From the NCBI GenBank assembly GCA_003644825.1, contig QNDJ01000019.1:1-11271 (forward strand): a stretch of DNA of 11,271 bases. Direction: 5' to 3'. Made by a program: the position numbers and the translations under genes. This stretch comes from Candidatus Zhuqueibacterota bacterium. GTDB taxonomy: Bacteria; SM23-31; B21-G16. This document shows positions 1 to 7,533 of the stretch, in pieces. The notes under the pieces are model-generated. The model worked only from the letters and a program-made list of their open reading frames with translations. It had not been told where the DNA came from and did not search any database. Positions within the stretch are counted from its first letter, which is position 1. Each line of letters starts with the position of its first letter.

Positions 1-267
1 AACTGGTCCTGGCTTGGTCCGAAACTTGTCGGGAAACTGCACATATATGTTGGAGATATGGATACTTATTATCTTAACAACGCTGTAAAACTGCTTGAGA
101 GATTTCTCGAAAATACTAAAAATCCTTACTATGCAGGAACTGTTGAATATGGTGATGGAAAACCTCACTGCTGGGGCCCTTATGGTAAGGAATTAATAAA
201 ACTGATGGCAGATTACATCACTAAAAATGCTCCAGAAGGAGAGGATACTTCTAAATGGAAATATTAG
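1..267 (+). CDS. Putative secreted esterase, C-terminal 88 residues only (cut by the window edge)
   Basis: The reading frame is open from base 1 and ends at TAG 265-267, so this is the 3' end of a gene whose start lies outside the window. A Met codon at 58 is internal, because the 19 codons before it match the paralog. The 88 residues align without gaps to residues 457-544 of the complete esterase at 7267-8901, with three differences (Tyr for Arg517, Lys for Thr519, Met for Ile525). The fragment keeps the likely catalytic Asp (in VGDMD) and the catalytic His (GKPHCWGP), but the Ser nucleophile would lie upstream. It therefore looks like a functional alpha/beta-hydrolase C-terminus rather than a remnant. 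It faces the minus-strand gene cluster convergently. Whether the upstream part is intact cannot be seen. Confidence 0.9.
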   Translation, partial: NWSWLGPKLVGKLHIYVGDMDTYYLNNAVKLLERFLENTKNPYYAGTVEYGDGKPHCWGPYGKELIKLMADYITKNAPEGEDTSKWKY

Positions 268-269
268 AA
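1..269. repeat. Left arm of a 269-bp inverted repeat (esterase 3' end)
   Basis: This arm matches the reverse complement of 7265-7533. A hand count gives 17 mismatches over the 267 coding bases and no gaps. Similarity stops two bases after the stop codon on this side (shared TAGAA, then unrelated sequence). The other end runs off the window, so the true repeat may be the full 1.6-kb gene. Eleven of the 17 mismatches fall in 177-210. Confidence 0.9.
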
Positions 270-314
270 TAAAAATCAATCCACTACCAGAGTTCGATTC
301 TGGTAGTGGATTGA
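268..314 (-). terminator. Strong hairpin terminator between convergent genes (T-tract on the minus strand)
   Basis: Bases 276-291 and 299-314 form a perfect 16-bp inverted repeat around a 7-base loop. Read on the minus strand, the stem is followed at once by TTTTTATT (275-268), as in a Rho-independent terminator, so it best fits the end of the aminopeptidase transcript. On the plus strand the sequence after the stem is A-rich rather than T-rich. It may still stop or stabilise the esterase transcript as a shared convergent terminator. Confidence 0.8.
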
Positions 315-359
315 TAAGAAAAATTGGAGATTTTCATCCTGATAAAACTAATGTATTTT

Positions 360-2492
360 TTATTTCTCCTCAATCTTTTTTAAAGCCCATTCTGCAGCTC
401 TTTTAATAACATTTCTTGGTGATTTCATTGTTGATGCCTGCTTGAGGAAAGGTATTACAGATTTATCACCACATTTACCAATTGACCTTAAAGCTTCCGC
501 TTGTGCAAGGTAACTACTATCTTTTTCGAAACGTTCTTCAAAGAATTTTATTAAATCAGGATTTTTAAAATCGCCGAGTGCTCTCAGGGCAGATGTTCTA
601 ACTTTAGAGTTATTATCTCCACATTTTGCTTTGAAAAAATCGATATATTTTTTATCCTTTATTTTAGCAATAGTTTCAACAGCACTTCTTCTAACAGCCC
701 AGAACGGGTCATTATAGGCTATTTCTATTAGACTATTCATTGCATTGTATTCATCTTTGAACCTGAGCAACTCGGAAGCAGCCCACATTTTTCCAATCAC
801 ATCATCATTTTTCAACTGATAAATTAGTTCATCAATCCCTTTTTTAAAGCTCCATTCCTTTAAAAGAAAATTGCCTTTATCAAACCTCACCATAAGGGGT
901 TTCTCATTCACACTGAATTCAAATTCTTCTCTTTTCTTTTTTATCCACACTTTTCGGCAGAACTTTTCACCGGGCGTAACAACCTCAATTATAACAGGTG
1001 TTTTGTAAACAGGAATCCCTTTTGTTGTATCCTGAGTTTGAATAACCCGCAGATTAACTTTTTTAGTTTTATTATTCCATGAATAGCTTATATCAAAGAT
1101 TGGGTGTCCAGGTTTGAATACCCATTGATTGAAAAACCAGTCGAGATTTTGTCCCGTTACTTTTTTCACTGCATTCATAAAATCATAAGTATCTACAACC
1201 TGAAAGGCATATTTATGAAGAAAATACTGTAAAGTCCTGAAAAATGATTCGTCTCCCAGAACAAACCTTAACATATGTAAAACAGATGCACCTTTCTGGT
1301 AGGTATGTCTGTTAAAAACATCTGATGGTTTATTATACCTGTTGAACACAATAGGGTGCATATATTTTGTATGAGCTTCTCTGAGATATGCATTTTTTTT
1401 ACCAAGAAGAGCAACTGCAGCTTCGTCTTCACCTTTAGCATACCTCGTGTAGAGATAATCAGAATAGGTCGCAAAGCTTTCGTTCATCCATGTGTGAGCC
1501 CAGGTTCTTAATGTAATAAGGTCGCCCCACCATTGATGTGAAAGCTCATGAGCAATAACAGTTTCCCAGGAAAAATCCTGTTCAGCTTTTTTATCGTGGA
1601 TTACATTCTGGTCAAGTACTGTAGCAGATGTAGCTTCTGCACCACCACCCTGACCCGGAATTGTAACCTGGTCATACTTAGCCCACGGATATTTAAACCC
1701 AAAAAGATTATTATAAAAATCCATCATCTTTGGTGTATTTCTGAATATAAAACGCGCATTCTCAACATCTTTTTTGTACACCCAGTAGTTTATAGGAGTA
1801 GAACCCAGAGAATCACGGATTACCTCGTATGGACCTATAGCAAGCATAAAAAGATAGGTAGAATGTGGTAAATCCTGTAACCAGTGATAAGTTTTCGTTT
1901 TGTTTTCTTTATCTTCTGTTACATTAATAAGCTTACCATTCGAAAGAACCCTGTATTCACTTTTTACAGTAACTATTACTTCCTGTGTTACCTTATCATT
2001 CGGATAATCATAACAGGGAAACCAGTGATGAGCGTTTTCTGGCCAGGATATTGTTGATACTAAAGAAGGATTCTCGGGGGTTTCTTCATTAAAAAAAAGA
2101 CCAGCTTTAGGGTCCTTACCATTATATTTTACTGTAAAAAATAATGTATCACCATAACTGTATGTTCTCAACAGGTTTACTATTAATTTACGGTCTGTTT
2201 GTTTAAACTTTAACGGAAGATACCTCTGATTCAATACTTCAGTTACTTTAAATTCTTCTGCGTCAAGAATACATCTATTAAATCCATCTCTTAAGGGTGT
2301 TAAAGTTATTCTATTTTCCCCTTTAAAAGTTTTATTTTTCAGGTCAAAGAAAAGTTTTAATCTGTAATGAATAGCGTCATAATCTCTGCTCCTTTCTGAA
2401 CGTTCTGGCCTTTTATATACATCAATTTTCTGAGCGTTCAGTGTTTGAGTTGAAAAGGTTATTAGCAACAGGAAAAGAAAAATCTTTTTCAT
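360..2492 (-). CDS. Secreted M1-family zinc aminopeptidase with C-terminal HEAT-like repeats
   Basis: This 710-residue protein should remove N-terminal residues from peptides outside the cytoplasm. Residues 1-20 form a Sec signal (KK, then a hydrophobic run, then TLNA before Gln21). Gluzincin zinc site: HELSH at 315-319 with Glu316 as general base, and Glu338 (WMNESFATY) 18 residues on as third ligand. Tyr398 (HTYQKG) matches the transition-state Tyr of M1. The substrate amine-binding GAMEN motif is replaced by GGAEA (283-287), keeping the Glu. Residues about 560-710 look like alpha-helical HEAT repeats. The reading frame can be extended to a GTG at 2504, but GGAG (2502-2499) lies inside that extension, 6 bases before the ATG at 2492, so 2492 is chosen. 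It is last of the minus-strand block, with its own promoter and a hairpin terminator downstream. Confidence 0.93.
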   Translation of the reverse strand: MKKIFLFLLLITFSTQTLNAQKIDVYKRPERSERSRDYDAIHYRLKLFFDLKNKTFKGENRITLTPLRDGFNRCILDAEEFKVTEVLNQRYLPLKFKQTDRKLIVNLLRTYSYGDTLFFTVKYNGKDPKAGLFFNEETPENPSLVSTISWPENAHHWFPCYDYPNDKVTQEVIVTVKSEYRVLSNGKLINVTEDKENKTKTYHWLQDLPHSTYLFMLAIGPYEVIRDSLGSTPINYWVYKKDVENARFIFRNTPKMMDFYNNLFGFKYPWAKYDQVTIPGQGGGAEATSATVLDQNVIHDKKAEQDFSWETVIAHELSHQWWGDLITLRTWAHTWMNESFATYSDYLYTRYAKGEDEAAVALLGKKNAYLREAHTKYMHPIVFNRYNKPSDVFNRHTYQKGASVLHMLRFVLGDESFFRTLQYFLHKYAFQVVDTYDFMNAVKKVTGQNLDWFFNQWVFKPGHPIFDISYSWNNKTKKVNLRVIQTQDTTKGIPVYKTPVIIEVVTPGEKFCRKVWIKKKREEFEFSVNEKPLMVRFDKGNFLLKEWSFKKGIDELIYQLKNDDVIGKMWAASELLRFKDEYNAMNSLIEIAYNDPFWAVRRSAVETIAKIKDKKYIDFFKAKCGDNNSKVRTSALRALGDFKNPDLIKFFEERFEKDSSYLAQAEALRSIGKCGDKSVIPFLKQASTMKSPRNVIKRAAEWALKKIEEK

Positions 2493-2518
2493 AATTATCT
2501 CCACGAGTTTTATTTTTG

Positions 2519-2548
2519 ATTATACAAAGTTAATTAGAAAAACAAGAA
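2519..2548 (-). promoter_or_regulatory. Sigma70-like promoter of the aminopeptidase gene
   Basis: On the minus strand a perfect -10 TATAAT (2524-2519) sits 18 bases after TTCTTG (2548-2543). The -10 is strong and the -35 moderate. A start near 2512 would give a leader of about 20 bases before the ATG at 2492, just enough to hold the GGAG site. No hairpin terminator is visible in the 90-bp gap, so read-through from the upstream C45 gene is also possible. Confidence 0.6.
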
Positions 2549-2582
2549 CCTGAAAGAAAGAGCAATTTACAAAATCCACCAT

Positions 2583-3791
2583 TTAAAACCTGAATGTTTC
2601 AAATTCAGTTGAACACGGTGGTCCTGGTGCCAGATGTAAAACAGGTGTTTCAGATAGTTCCATAATCAAGCATCCTGCTGTAAAAGCACCTCTTTTCTGC
2701 CTTTTATGATTACAAATAGGATTATCAGGATCATCATGAGAACTAAGAATAGACTTTATCGTTTCAACTGTTATTTTCCCTGAAGATTCTTTTATTCTTT
2801 TTTTGATTGTATTTAATCTAATCTCGGAGTTCGTTGGATGTTTTCTTCTTCTTTCGGGCGGAATTTTCTTCAATATTTCTTTAAAAATGCTCTGGTCATC
2901 ATTTACAATTGGATGGTTTGTATGATAAACTTCTGTTGCACCCCTGTATGGAATGAACCTTTTTACCTTATTTGCAGAACATTCAAAATCGACAATTTCT
3001 TCAGGACCACCAATAGTATAGTTCTGGCCCGAAGCATGTTTCACATTCTGGATGAATTTAATAGCATCTTTATATGTTTTTTGGGCTAAAACACCTCTTA
3101 CAATGTAAGCAACCGGTAAACCAGCAGGACTGGGATTTAATTGAAGCAAAGTATTACAGCATATTCCGATTGAATGATTATTCACTCCAGTAGTTGCAAT
3201 ATACCCCGCAAAAGTGAAAACAAACGATTCAAGGGAAGATTTATCGTGTTTAATGTGTAAAAGAACCTGATACCCGTCAGTATAAACAGGGATGTCCATA
3301 TTTTGAGCAAGGAGTGGCGGAATACCTTTCTGTTTAAATACCCCGATAGCTGAACATTCACGTTGTTCAGGTAGAGTAATACCAAATCTTCTATTTCGTC
3401 CATACCACCATTCTTCGTCACCTAATTGATATGCAAAAATTGTTTTAAAATCGATTCCTGTTCCTTCTGCTATTCCTTTCACTTCATCCAGTAAATCAGG
3501 TGTCCATTTCTTTATAGCTTTTGTAAAATTTGTGTTATCGAGAAACTCTTTAATATAATTATCAGGATTAACAGACCTGAATCTCTGTAAATTCTCTTTC
3601 CATAGTGCAACAATTTCCGAGATTTCCTTTTTTAAAGTTTCCCCGTAAATCTGCCCTCTTTTTCTTGGGGAACCGGTTAAAGTTACTACTTTCAGGTTCT
3701 TATAATTTTCACTTCTTTCATATATCATTGGATTCAATACAAAACCTGCCGAAAGAAGTGCACTTTTCCTTAAAAAAGTCCTTCGTCTCAT
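2583..3791 (-). CDS. Tat-exported C45-family (acyl-CoA:6-APA acyltransferase-like) Ntn hydrolase
   Basis: This 402-residue protein resembles the C45/AAT family of Ntn hydrolases, which cleave or transfer acyl groups on amides (penicillin acyltransferase, carcinine-type amidases and many uncharacterised members). The N-terminus RRRTFLRKSALLSAG is a twin-arginine signal, so export of a folded protein is expected. The likely nucleophile is Cys146 in RECSAIG; AQNMD at 162-166 fits the family's Asn/Asp motif, and YHTNHP at 289-294 fits the later TNH motif. The C-terminal PGPPC (389-393) is also usual. If self-cleaved before Cys146, the product would be a chain of roughly 120 residues after signal removal plus a 257-residue chain, similar to the small and large chains of penicillin acyltransferase. 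GAGG precedes the ATG by 5 bases. Substrate is unknown; a secreted amidase or peptidase role is more likely than antibiotic synthesis. Confidence 0.85.
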   Translation of the reverse strand: MRRRTFLRKSALLSAGFVLNPMIYERSENYKNLKVVTLTGSPRKRGQIYGETLKKEISEIVALWKENLQRFRSVNPDNYIKEFLDNTNFTKAIKKWTPDLLDEVKGIAEGTGIDFKTIFAYQLGDEEWWYGRNRRFGITLPEQRECSAIGVFKQKGIPPLLAQNMDIPVYTDGYQVLLHIKHDKSSLESFVFTFAGYIATTGVNNHSIGICCNTLLQLNPSPAGLPVAYIVRGVLAQKTYKDAIKFIQNVKHASGQNYTIGGPEEIVDFECSANKVKRFIPYRGATEVYHTNHPIVNDDQSIFKEILKKIPPERRRKHPTNSEIRLNTIKKRIKESSGKITVETIKSILSSHDDPDNPICNHKRQKRGAFTAGCLIMELSETPVLHLAPGPPCSTEFETFRF

Positions 3792-3819
3792 TTATCCCTC
3801 ATAAATATATGTTGTAAGT

Positions 3820-3865
3820 AAAAAATTTTCAGGTGTACAGATAGCTGTAAACATATCTGTACACC
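3820..3865 (-). terminator. Probable terminator after the propeller gene
   Basis: Bases 3832-3843 and 3854-3865 form a perfect 12-bp inverted repeat around a 10-base loop, just downstream of the propeller stop codon at 3872. On the minus strand the stem is followed by TGAAAA and then six Ts (3825-3820). The T-run is offset by six bases, so termination may be partial. It lies 28 bases before the C45 start codon and would separate the two transcripts or lower the dose of downstream genes. A weak TATATT at 3807-3802 could be a -10 for the C45 gene, but no good -35 is seen. Confidence 0.55.
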
Positions 3866-3871
3866 CTTTAA

Positions 3872-6800
3872 TTACTTTTCAGGTTCCCAGTTCAAGTTCA
3901 GAGGTTCCCTTTCCGGAAAAAGAGAAATCCCCGCAGATTCCACTTTCTGTTTAAATGCTTTTACATCTTCATCGAATACTCTATTGAACTCTACAAGAGT
4001 TTTTCCCAGAAAATCTTCAGCCTGTTTTAAATAAATCATTTGTGCTTCAGTGGGAGCATCCCACGAAGATTGTAAAGAACGATAAACACCGCTGAGTTTT
4101 CCTATAGCTGTTATATCTCTGGCAAGGATTCCCTGCTTTTCCTGGGGACCTAAAAGTTTATCCAGCACCCCTGAAAGAGTCTTTTTCAGATTCTCTGCTG
4201 ATTTTCTTATTTCTTTTGCTTCTGCATCTTTCCTGTTTTTTATCTGTTCCAGGATGGTATTAATTGATTTTTTTGTATTCTGAATTCTGTTTACAGCCTC
4301 AGTTATTATCTCAATTCTTTTTCCGGCTCGTATAATTGTGTCATATTTTTTCTGCCGTTCTTCCATTGTTATAGATACTCTCGGGTCAGGTAAAACCTCA
4401 ACCTTCCCTGAGACTTCGTTTTTTCCTGATTTTATTTTCACTGTGTATGTTCCAGGAAGAATCTCAGGACCTGGAGAAGGCATTCTCCTTTGCTGTTCTC
4501 CTATCCTGGGCATTTTAAACCCATCTCTTCTGAGGTTCCAGTATACACGATTTATACCTTTTTTCATCGGTCCCTTCATTTTTCTGATAATTTTGCCAGA
4601 ACTATCTATAATTTCAATATCGACTTTTTTCTCTTTTTTATCTTTACTTTTCGATTTTTCTGGAAGGTTCACACTATAAGTAATCATTGCTCCATAAGGT
4701 CTACTTTCTCCCCTGAACATTGCATCAGCCGGAAAATGATAACCACCTACCTGTTTAATCTGGTGCTGATAAGCTGGTGGAATTTCAAAAATGTACAATG
4801 GTTTATCAAATATTTCCCGGGTTACTGTTCTGAGGGGTCTAATATTGTCAAGGATGTAAGCTGCCCTTCCGTGAGTTCCAATTACAAGGTCGTGTTCTCT
4901 TGGATGAACAATAAGCGCTCTGACAGGTGCTGTTGGTAGACCGTGAGTCCATTTCATCCAGTGTTTACCACCATCAAAACTGATATAAAGCCCGAACTCG
5001 GTCCCAAGATAAAGAAGGTCTTTTTTCACAGGGTCCTGTACTATGGTATGGGCAAACCCCCAGCAGGCAGGAGCAGAATCCTTTACCGGGTCATTTTTAG
5101 CAAGGTTCTCCCAGGATTTTCCAAAATCTGTGGTTTTATAAATGTATGTAGTCCAGTTACTTCTGCGATGGTCATCAAAAACTGCAAAAGCAGTGGATGC
5201 ATCAAATTTAGATGCTTCTATATGAGGACACCAGGTATTTGGAGGTAAATCAGGGATATTCCCAACAACATTGGTCCAGTTTTTTCCACCATCGGTTGTT
5301 ACCTGAACGTTTCCATCATCTGTTCCAGCCCAGATAATATTCCTGTCAACAGGACTGGGTGCTATAGTTATTATAGTGGTATGATTTTCAGCGGCAGTTA
5401 CATCCATTGTAAGTCCACCACTTTCTCTCTGCTTTTGTTTTTCCGGGTCATTTGTTGTAAGGTCCGGGCTTATAATAGTCCAGGTATCACCCCGGTCTGT
5501 GCTCTTATGGATGAATTGACTGCCATAATAAACTGTCATCGGGTTGAAGGGGTCAATCGCTATAGCTGCATTCCAGTTAAACCTCAGTTCAACTCCCTCT
5601 GGATGAGCAGGACGAATGCTTTTTCTTTCCCCGGTAATCAAATTAAACCTCATCAGATTGCCCCCCTGGGACATACAATAACCTATTTCCGGGTTCAAAG
5701 GGTCACTCAGAGTGGCAAATCCATCACCAAATCCTACTTCTTCCCAGTGATAATTCCGAATACCACCATTTTCCCATACATCACTCGGTCCCTTCCAGGA
5801 ACCATTATCCTGAAGCCCACCATAAATATTATAAGGGATTTCCATATCTACGTTAATGTGATAAAACTGAGCCACAGGAATATTTTCAACAAAACGCCAG
5901 GTTTTGCCTCTATCCATACTTATTGCTATTCCACCATCATTACCATCAATCAGAATTCGACCATCTTCAGGGTTAATCCAGAGGGAATGATGGTCAGGAT
6001 GAACCCTTGACGAAGGAGAAAGAGGCTTAAAACTTTTTCCACCATCAGTACTCACTGTCAGAGTTGAGTGTAAGCTGTAAATTCTATTTTCATTTTCCGG
6101 GTCCACTCTGATATCGGCATAATAGAAAGGTCTCGGGGCAATGTTTTTCGATTTATTTACTATTTTCCAGGTTTTTCCACCGTCCTCAGAACGGCACAGA
6201 GCACTCTTTTTTGCTTCCACGAGAGCATAAACAACATCAGGATTACTGCGTGCAACTGCTACTCCGATTCTTCCAAGGGTTCCTTCTGGCAGACCTTCTC
6301 TATCGGTAATTTTTTTCCAGTTTTCTCCTCCATCATAAGTAACATATAAACCACTACCAGGCCCACCTGACTTAAAAAACCAGGGCCAGCGGCGATGTTC
6401 CCACATTGCAGCAAAAAGTTTATTCGGGTTAACCGGGTCCATTACGAGGTCTGCACAGCCTGTTTTCTTATCAACGTAGAGAATTTTCTTCCAGGATTTT
6501 CCGCCATCGGTTGTTTTAAAGACACCTCTTTCAGGATTTTCCCCCCAGGTTGTACCCAGGGCAGCAACATAAACAATTTCAGGATTAGAAGGATGAAGAA
6601 TAATTCTGTGAATTTTTTCTGTTGAATCAAGCCCCATAAATTTCCAGGTATCTCCTCCATCCAGGCTTTTGTAGACTCCATTACCGACTCCACTACTGTT
6701 TCTCGGGTTTCCTTCCCCGGTTCCCACCCATACAATTGAAGGATTTCTCTGAAAAACAGCTATCGCACCTATGGAGGATGCCGGTTCGCTGTCAAATATG

Positions 6801-7081
6801 GGTTTAAAGGTTGTTCCACCATTTGTCGATTTCCAGACACCCCCGGTTGCTGCTCCTACATAGATTATATTCGGGTTTGACACAACAGCCTCCACTGCCC
6901 CTATTCTACCACTCATTCCAGCAGGCCCGATACTCCGGGCTTTCATTCCTGAAAATAACTCCGGTTCAAATTGAGCAAAAACAAAATCCACATCCATGTT
7001 GAAAAGAAAGGTGATAACCAGAAAAAATACAGGAATGATTATAATTTTTAATCTTCCTTTTTCTCTAAAGTAATTCTTCAT
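3872..7081 (-). CDS. Large exported VPS10/sortilin-like BNR (Asp-box) beta-propeller protein
   Basis: This 1,069-residue protein is often annotated as glycosyl hydrolase or VPS10-domain protein, but no catalytic function is proven for the type. Residues 11-37 hold a hydrophobic export signal ending in FVFAQ. Residues about 45-750 contain eleven Asp-box motifs (S/T-x-D/N-x-G-x-x-W/F) starting at 85, 139, 190, 248, 298, 344, 388, 527, 595, 650 and 701, each at a beta-propeller turn; the gap at 395-527 suggests a break between two propellers. A Lys-rich linker (809-819) leads to an Ig-like domain of FlgD type (about 820-900, with GINRVYWNLR, LPGTYTV and DPR). The tail (905-1050) is helical, possibly coiled coil. 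No sialidase catalytic residues were recognised. GGGAGG lies 5 bases before the ATG. A role in binding or presenting proteins or glycans is inferred. It lies between the esterase and C45 genes. Confidence 0.9.
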   Translation of the reverse strand: MKNYFREKGRLKIIIIPVFFLVITFLFNMDVDFVFAQFEPELFSGMKARSIGPAGMSGRIGAVEAVVSNPNIIYVGAATGGVWKSTNGGTTFKPIFDSEPASSIGAIAVFQRNPSIVWVGTGEGNPRNSSGVGNGVYKSLDGGDTWKFMGLDSTEKIHRIILHPSNPEIVYVAALGTTWGENPERGVFKTTDGGKSWKKILYVDKKTGCADLVMDPVNPNKLFAAMWEHRRWPWFFKSGGPGSGLYVTYDGGENWKKITDREGLPEGTLGRIGVAVARSNPDVVYALVEAKKSALCRSEDGGKTWKIVNKSKNIAPRPFYYADIRVDPENENRIYSLHSTLTVSTDGGKSFKPLSPSSRVHPDHHSLWINPEDGRILIDGNDGGIAISMDRGKTWRFVENIPVAQFYHINVDMEIPYNIYGGLQDNGSWKGPSDVWENGGIRNYHWEEVGFGDGFATLSDPLNPEIGYCMSQGGNLMRFNLITGERKSIRPAHPEGVELRFNWNAAIAIDPFNPMTVYYGSQFIHKSTDRGDTWTIISPDLTTNDPEKQKQRESGGLTMDVTAAENHTTIITIAPSPVDRNIIWAGTDDGNVQVTTDGGKNWTNVVGNIPDLPPNTWCPHIEASKFDASTAFAVFDDHRRSNWTTYIYKTTDFGKSWENLAKNDPVKDSAPACWGFAHTIVQDPVKKDLLYLGTEFGLYISFDGGKHWMKWTHGLPTAPVRALIVHPREHDLVIGTHGRAAYILDNIRPLRTVTREIFDKPLYIFEIPPAYQHQIKQVGGYHFPADAMFRGESRPYGAMITYSVNLPEKSKSKDKKEKKVDIEIIDSSGKIIRKMKGPMKKGINRVYWNLRRDGFKMPRIGEQQRRMPSPGPEILPGTYTVKIKSGKNEVSGKVEVLPDPRVSITMEERQKKYDTIIRAGKRIEIITEAVNRIQNTKKSINTILEQIKNRKDAEAKEIRKSAENLKKTLSGVLDKLLGPQEKQGILARDITAIGKLSGVYRSLQSSWDAPTEAQMIYLKQAEDFLGKTLVEFNRVFDEDVKAFKQKVESAGISLFPEREPLNLNWEPEK

Positions 7082-7232
7082 AAGTGCCTCCCTGTTGTTT
7101 TAAAAGATTTTAGTTAATTTTAATTACACATTTTTGCTATCTCTTGTGGATTTTTTTTAAATAATTCTTTGAAATGGATTATGGATAGCATCACCCCCAC
7201 GGAGAGATAAATAAGAGATAGCACAACTCGAA
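7082..7232 (-). promoter_or_regulatory. Leader of the propeller gene with a long-range stem (possible structured 5' UTR)
   Basis: From the predicted start near 7226 the transcript would carry about 145 untranslated bases. At its 5' end GCTATCTCTT (7222-7213) pairs perfectly with AAGAGATAGC (7145-7136). One more A-T pair outside, and a G-T plus A-T pair inside, extend the stem. Next to the closing strand, GTGGG (7200-7196) can pair with TCCAC (7150-7146), giving a second stacked stem. The rest of the loop is A/T-rich apart from GGGGGTGATGC. No T-run follows, so a transcription-terminating switch is not obvious. No known riboswitch class was recognised. Confidence 0.35.
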
Positions 7233-7261
7233 AATATAAACAAATATTTCTGAAAAATCAA
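7233..7261 (-). promoter_or_regulatory. Sigma70-like promoter of the propeller gene
   Basis: On the minus strand TTGATT (7261-7256), 17 bases, then TATATT (7238-7233). Spacing is ideal and both hexamers are close to consensus. It begins six bases after the esterase stop codon, so the propeller gene can be transcribed independently of the esterase although no terminator separates them. Confidence 0.6.
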
Positions 7262-7264
7262 GAT

Positions 7265-7533
7265 TTCTAATACTTCCATTTAGAAGTATCTTCTCCTTCT
7301 GGAGCATTTTTAGTGATATAATCAGCTATCAGTTTTATTAGTTCTGTTCCTCTTGGACCCCAGCAGTGAGGTTTTCCATCACCGTATTCAACAGTTCCTG
7401 CATAGTAAGGATTTTTAGTATTTTCGAGAAATCTCTCAAGCAGTTTTACAGCATTGTTAAGATAATAAGTATCCATATCTCCAACATATATGTGCAGTTT
7501 CCCGACAAGTTTTGGACCAAGCCAGGACCAGTT
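7265..7533. repeat. Right arm of the 269-bp inverted repeat
   Basis: This is the reverse-complement partner of 1-269 and forms the 3' end of the complete esterase gene. The two arms enclose about 7.0 kb (270-7264) holding the aminopeptidase, C45 and propeller genes. Long inverted repeats with this identity are substrates for recombination that flips the DNA between them; whether that happens here cannot be seen. Confidence 0.9.

Noticed and set aside
58-267. A small independent 69-residue gene starting at 58
   Set aside because: The frame is open to base 1 and the upstream 19 codons match the paralog exactly in sense, so this is the end of a longer gene.
2493-2504. GTG-initiated start four codons upstream of the aminopeptidase ATG
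   Set aside because: The GTG and following GAG codons contain the GGAG ribosome-binding site that is ideally placed for the ATG at 2492, and the signal peptide begins at that Met.
2525-2532. Bacteroidota-type -7 element TAACTTTG on the minus strand
   Set aside because: It fits TAnnTTTG, but no TTG lies at the required 19-21 bp spacing; the adjacent TATAAT with an upstream TTCTTG explains the site better.
4490-4939. 149-residue plus-strand open frame
   Set aside because: It lies wholly antisense to the propeller gene and shows no domain, signal or ribosome-binding site.
5381-6010. 209-residue open frame on the plus strand inside the propeller gene
   Set aside because: It is antisense to a clear protein with eleven Asp-box repeats, has no recognisable domain or ribosome-binding site, and its composition is what the opposite strand of that gene gives.
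1-7533. Inverted repeat as the ends of an insertion sequence or composite transposon
   Set aside because: No transposase or target-site duplication is visible, and the repeat coincides with the 3' end of a functional gene family and stops at its stop codon.
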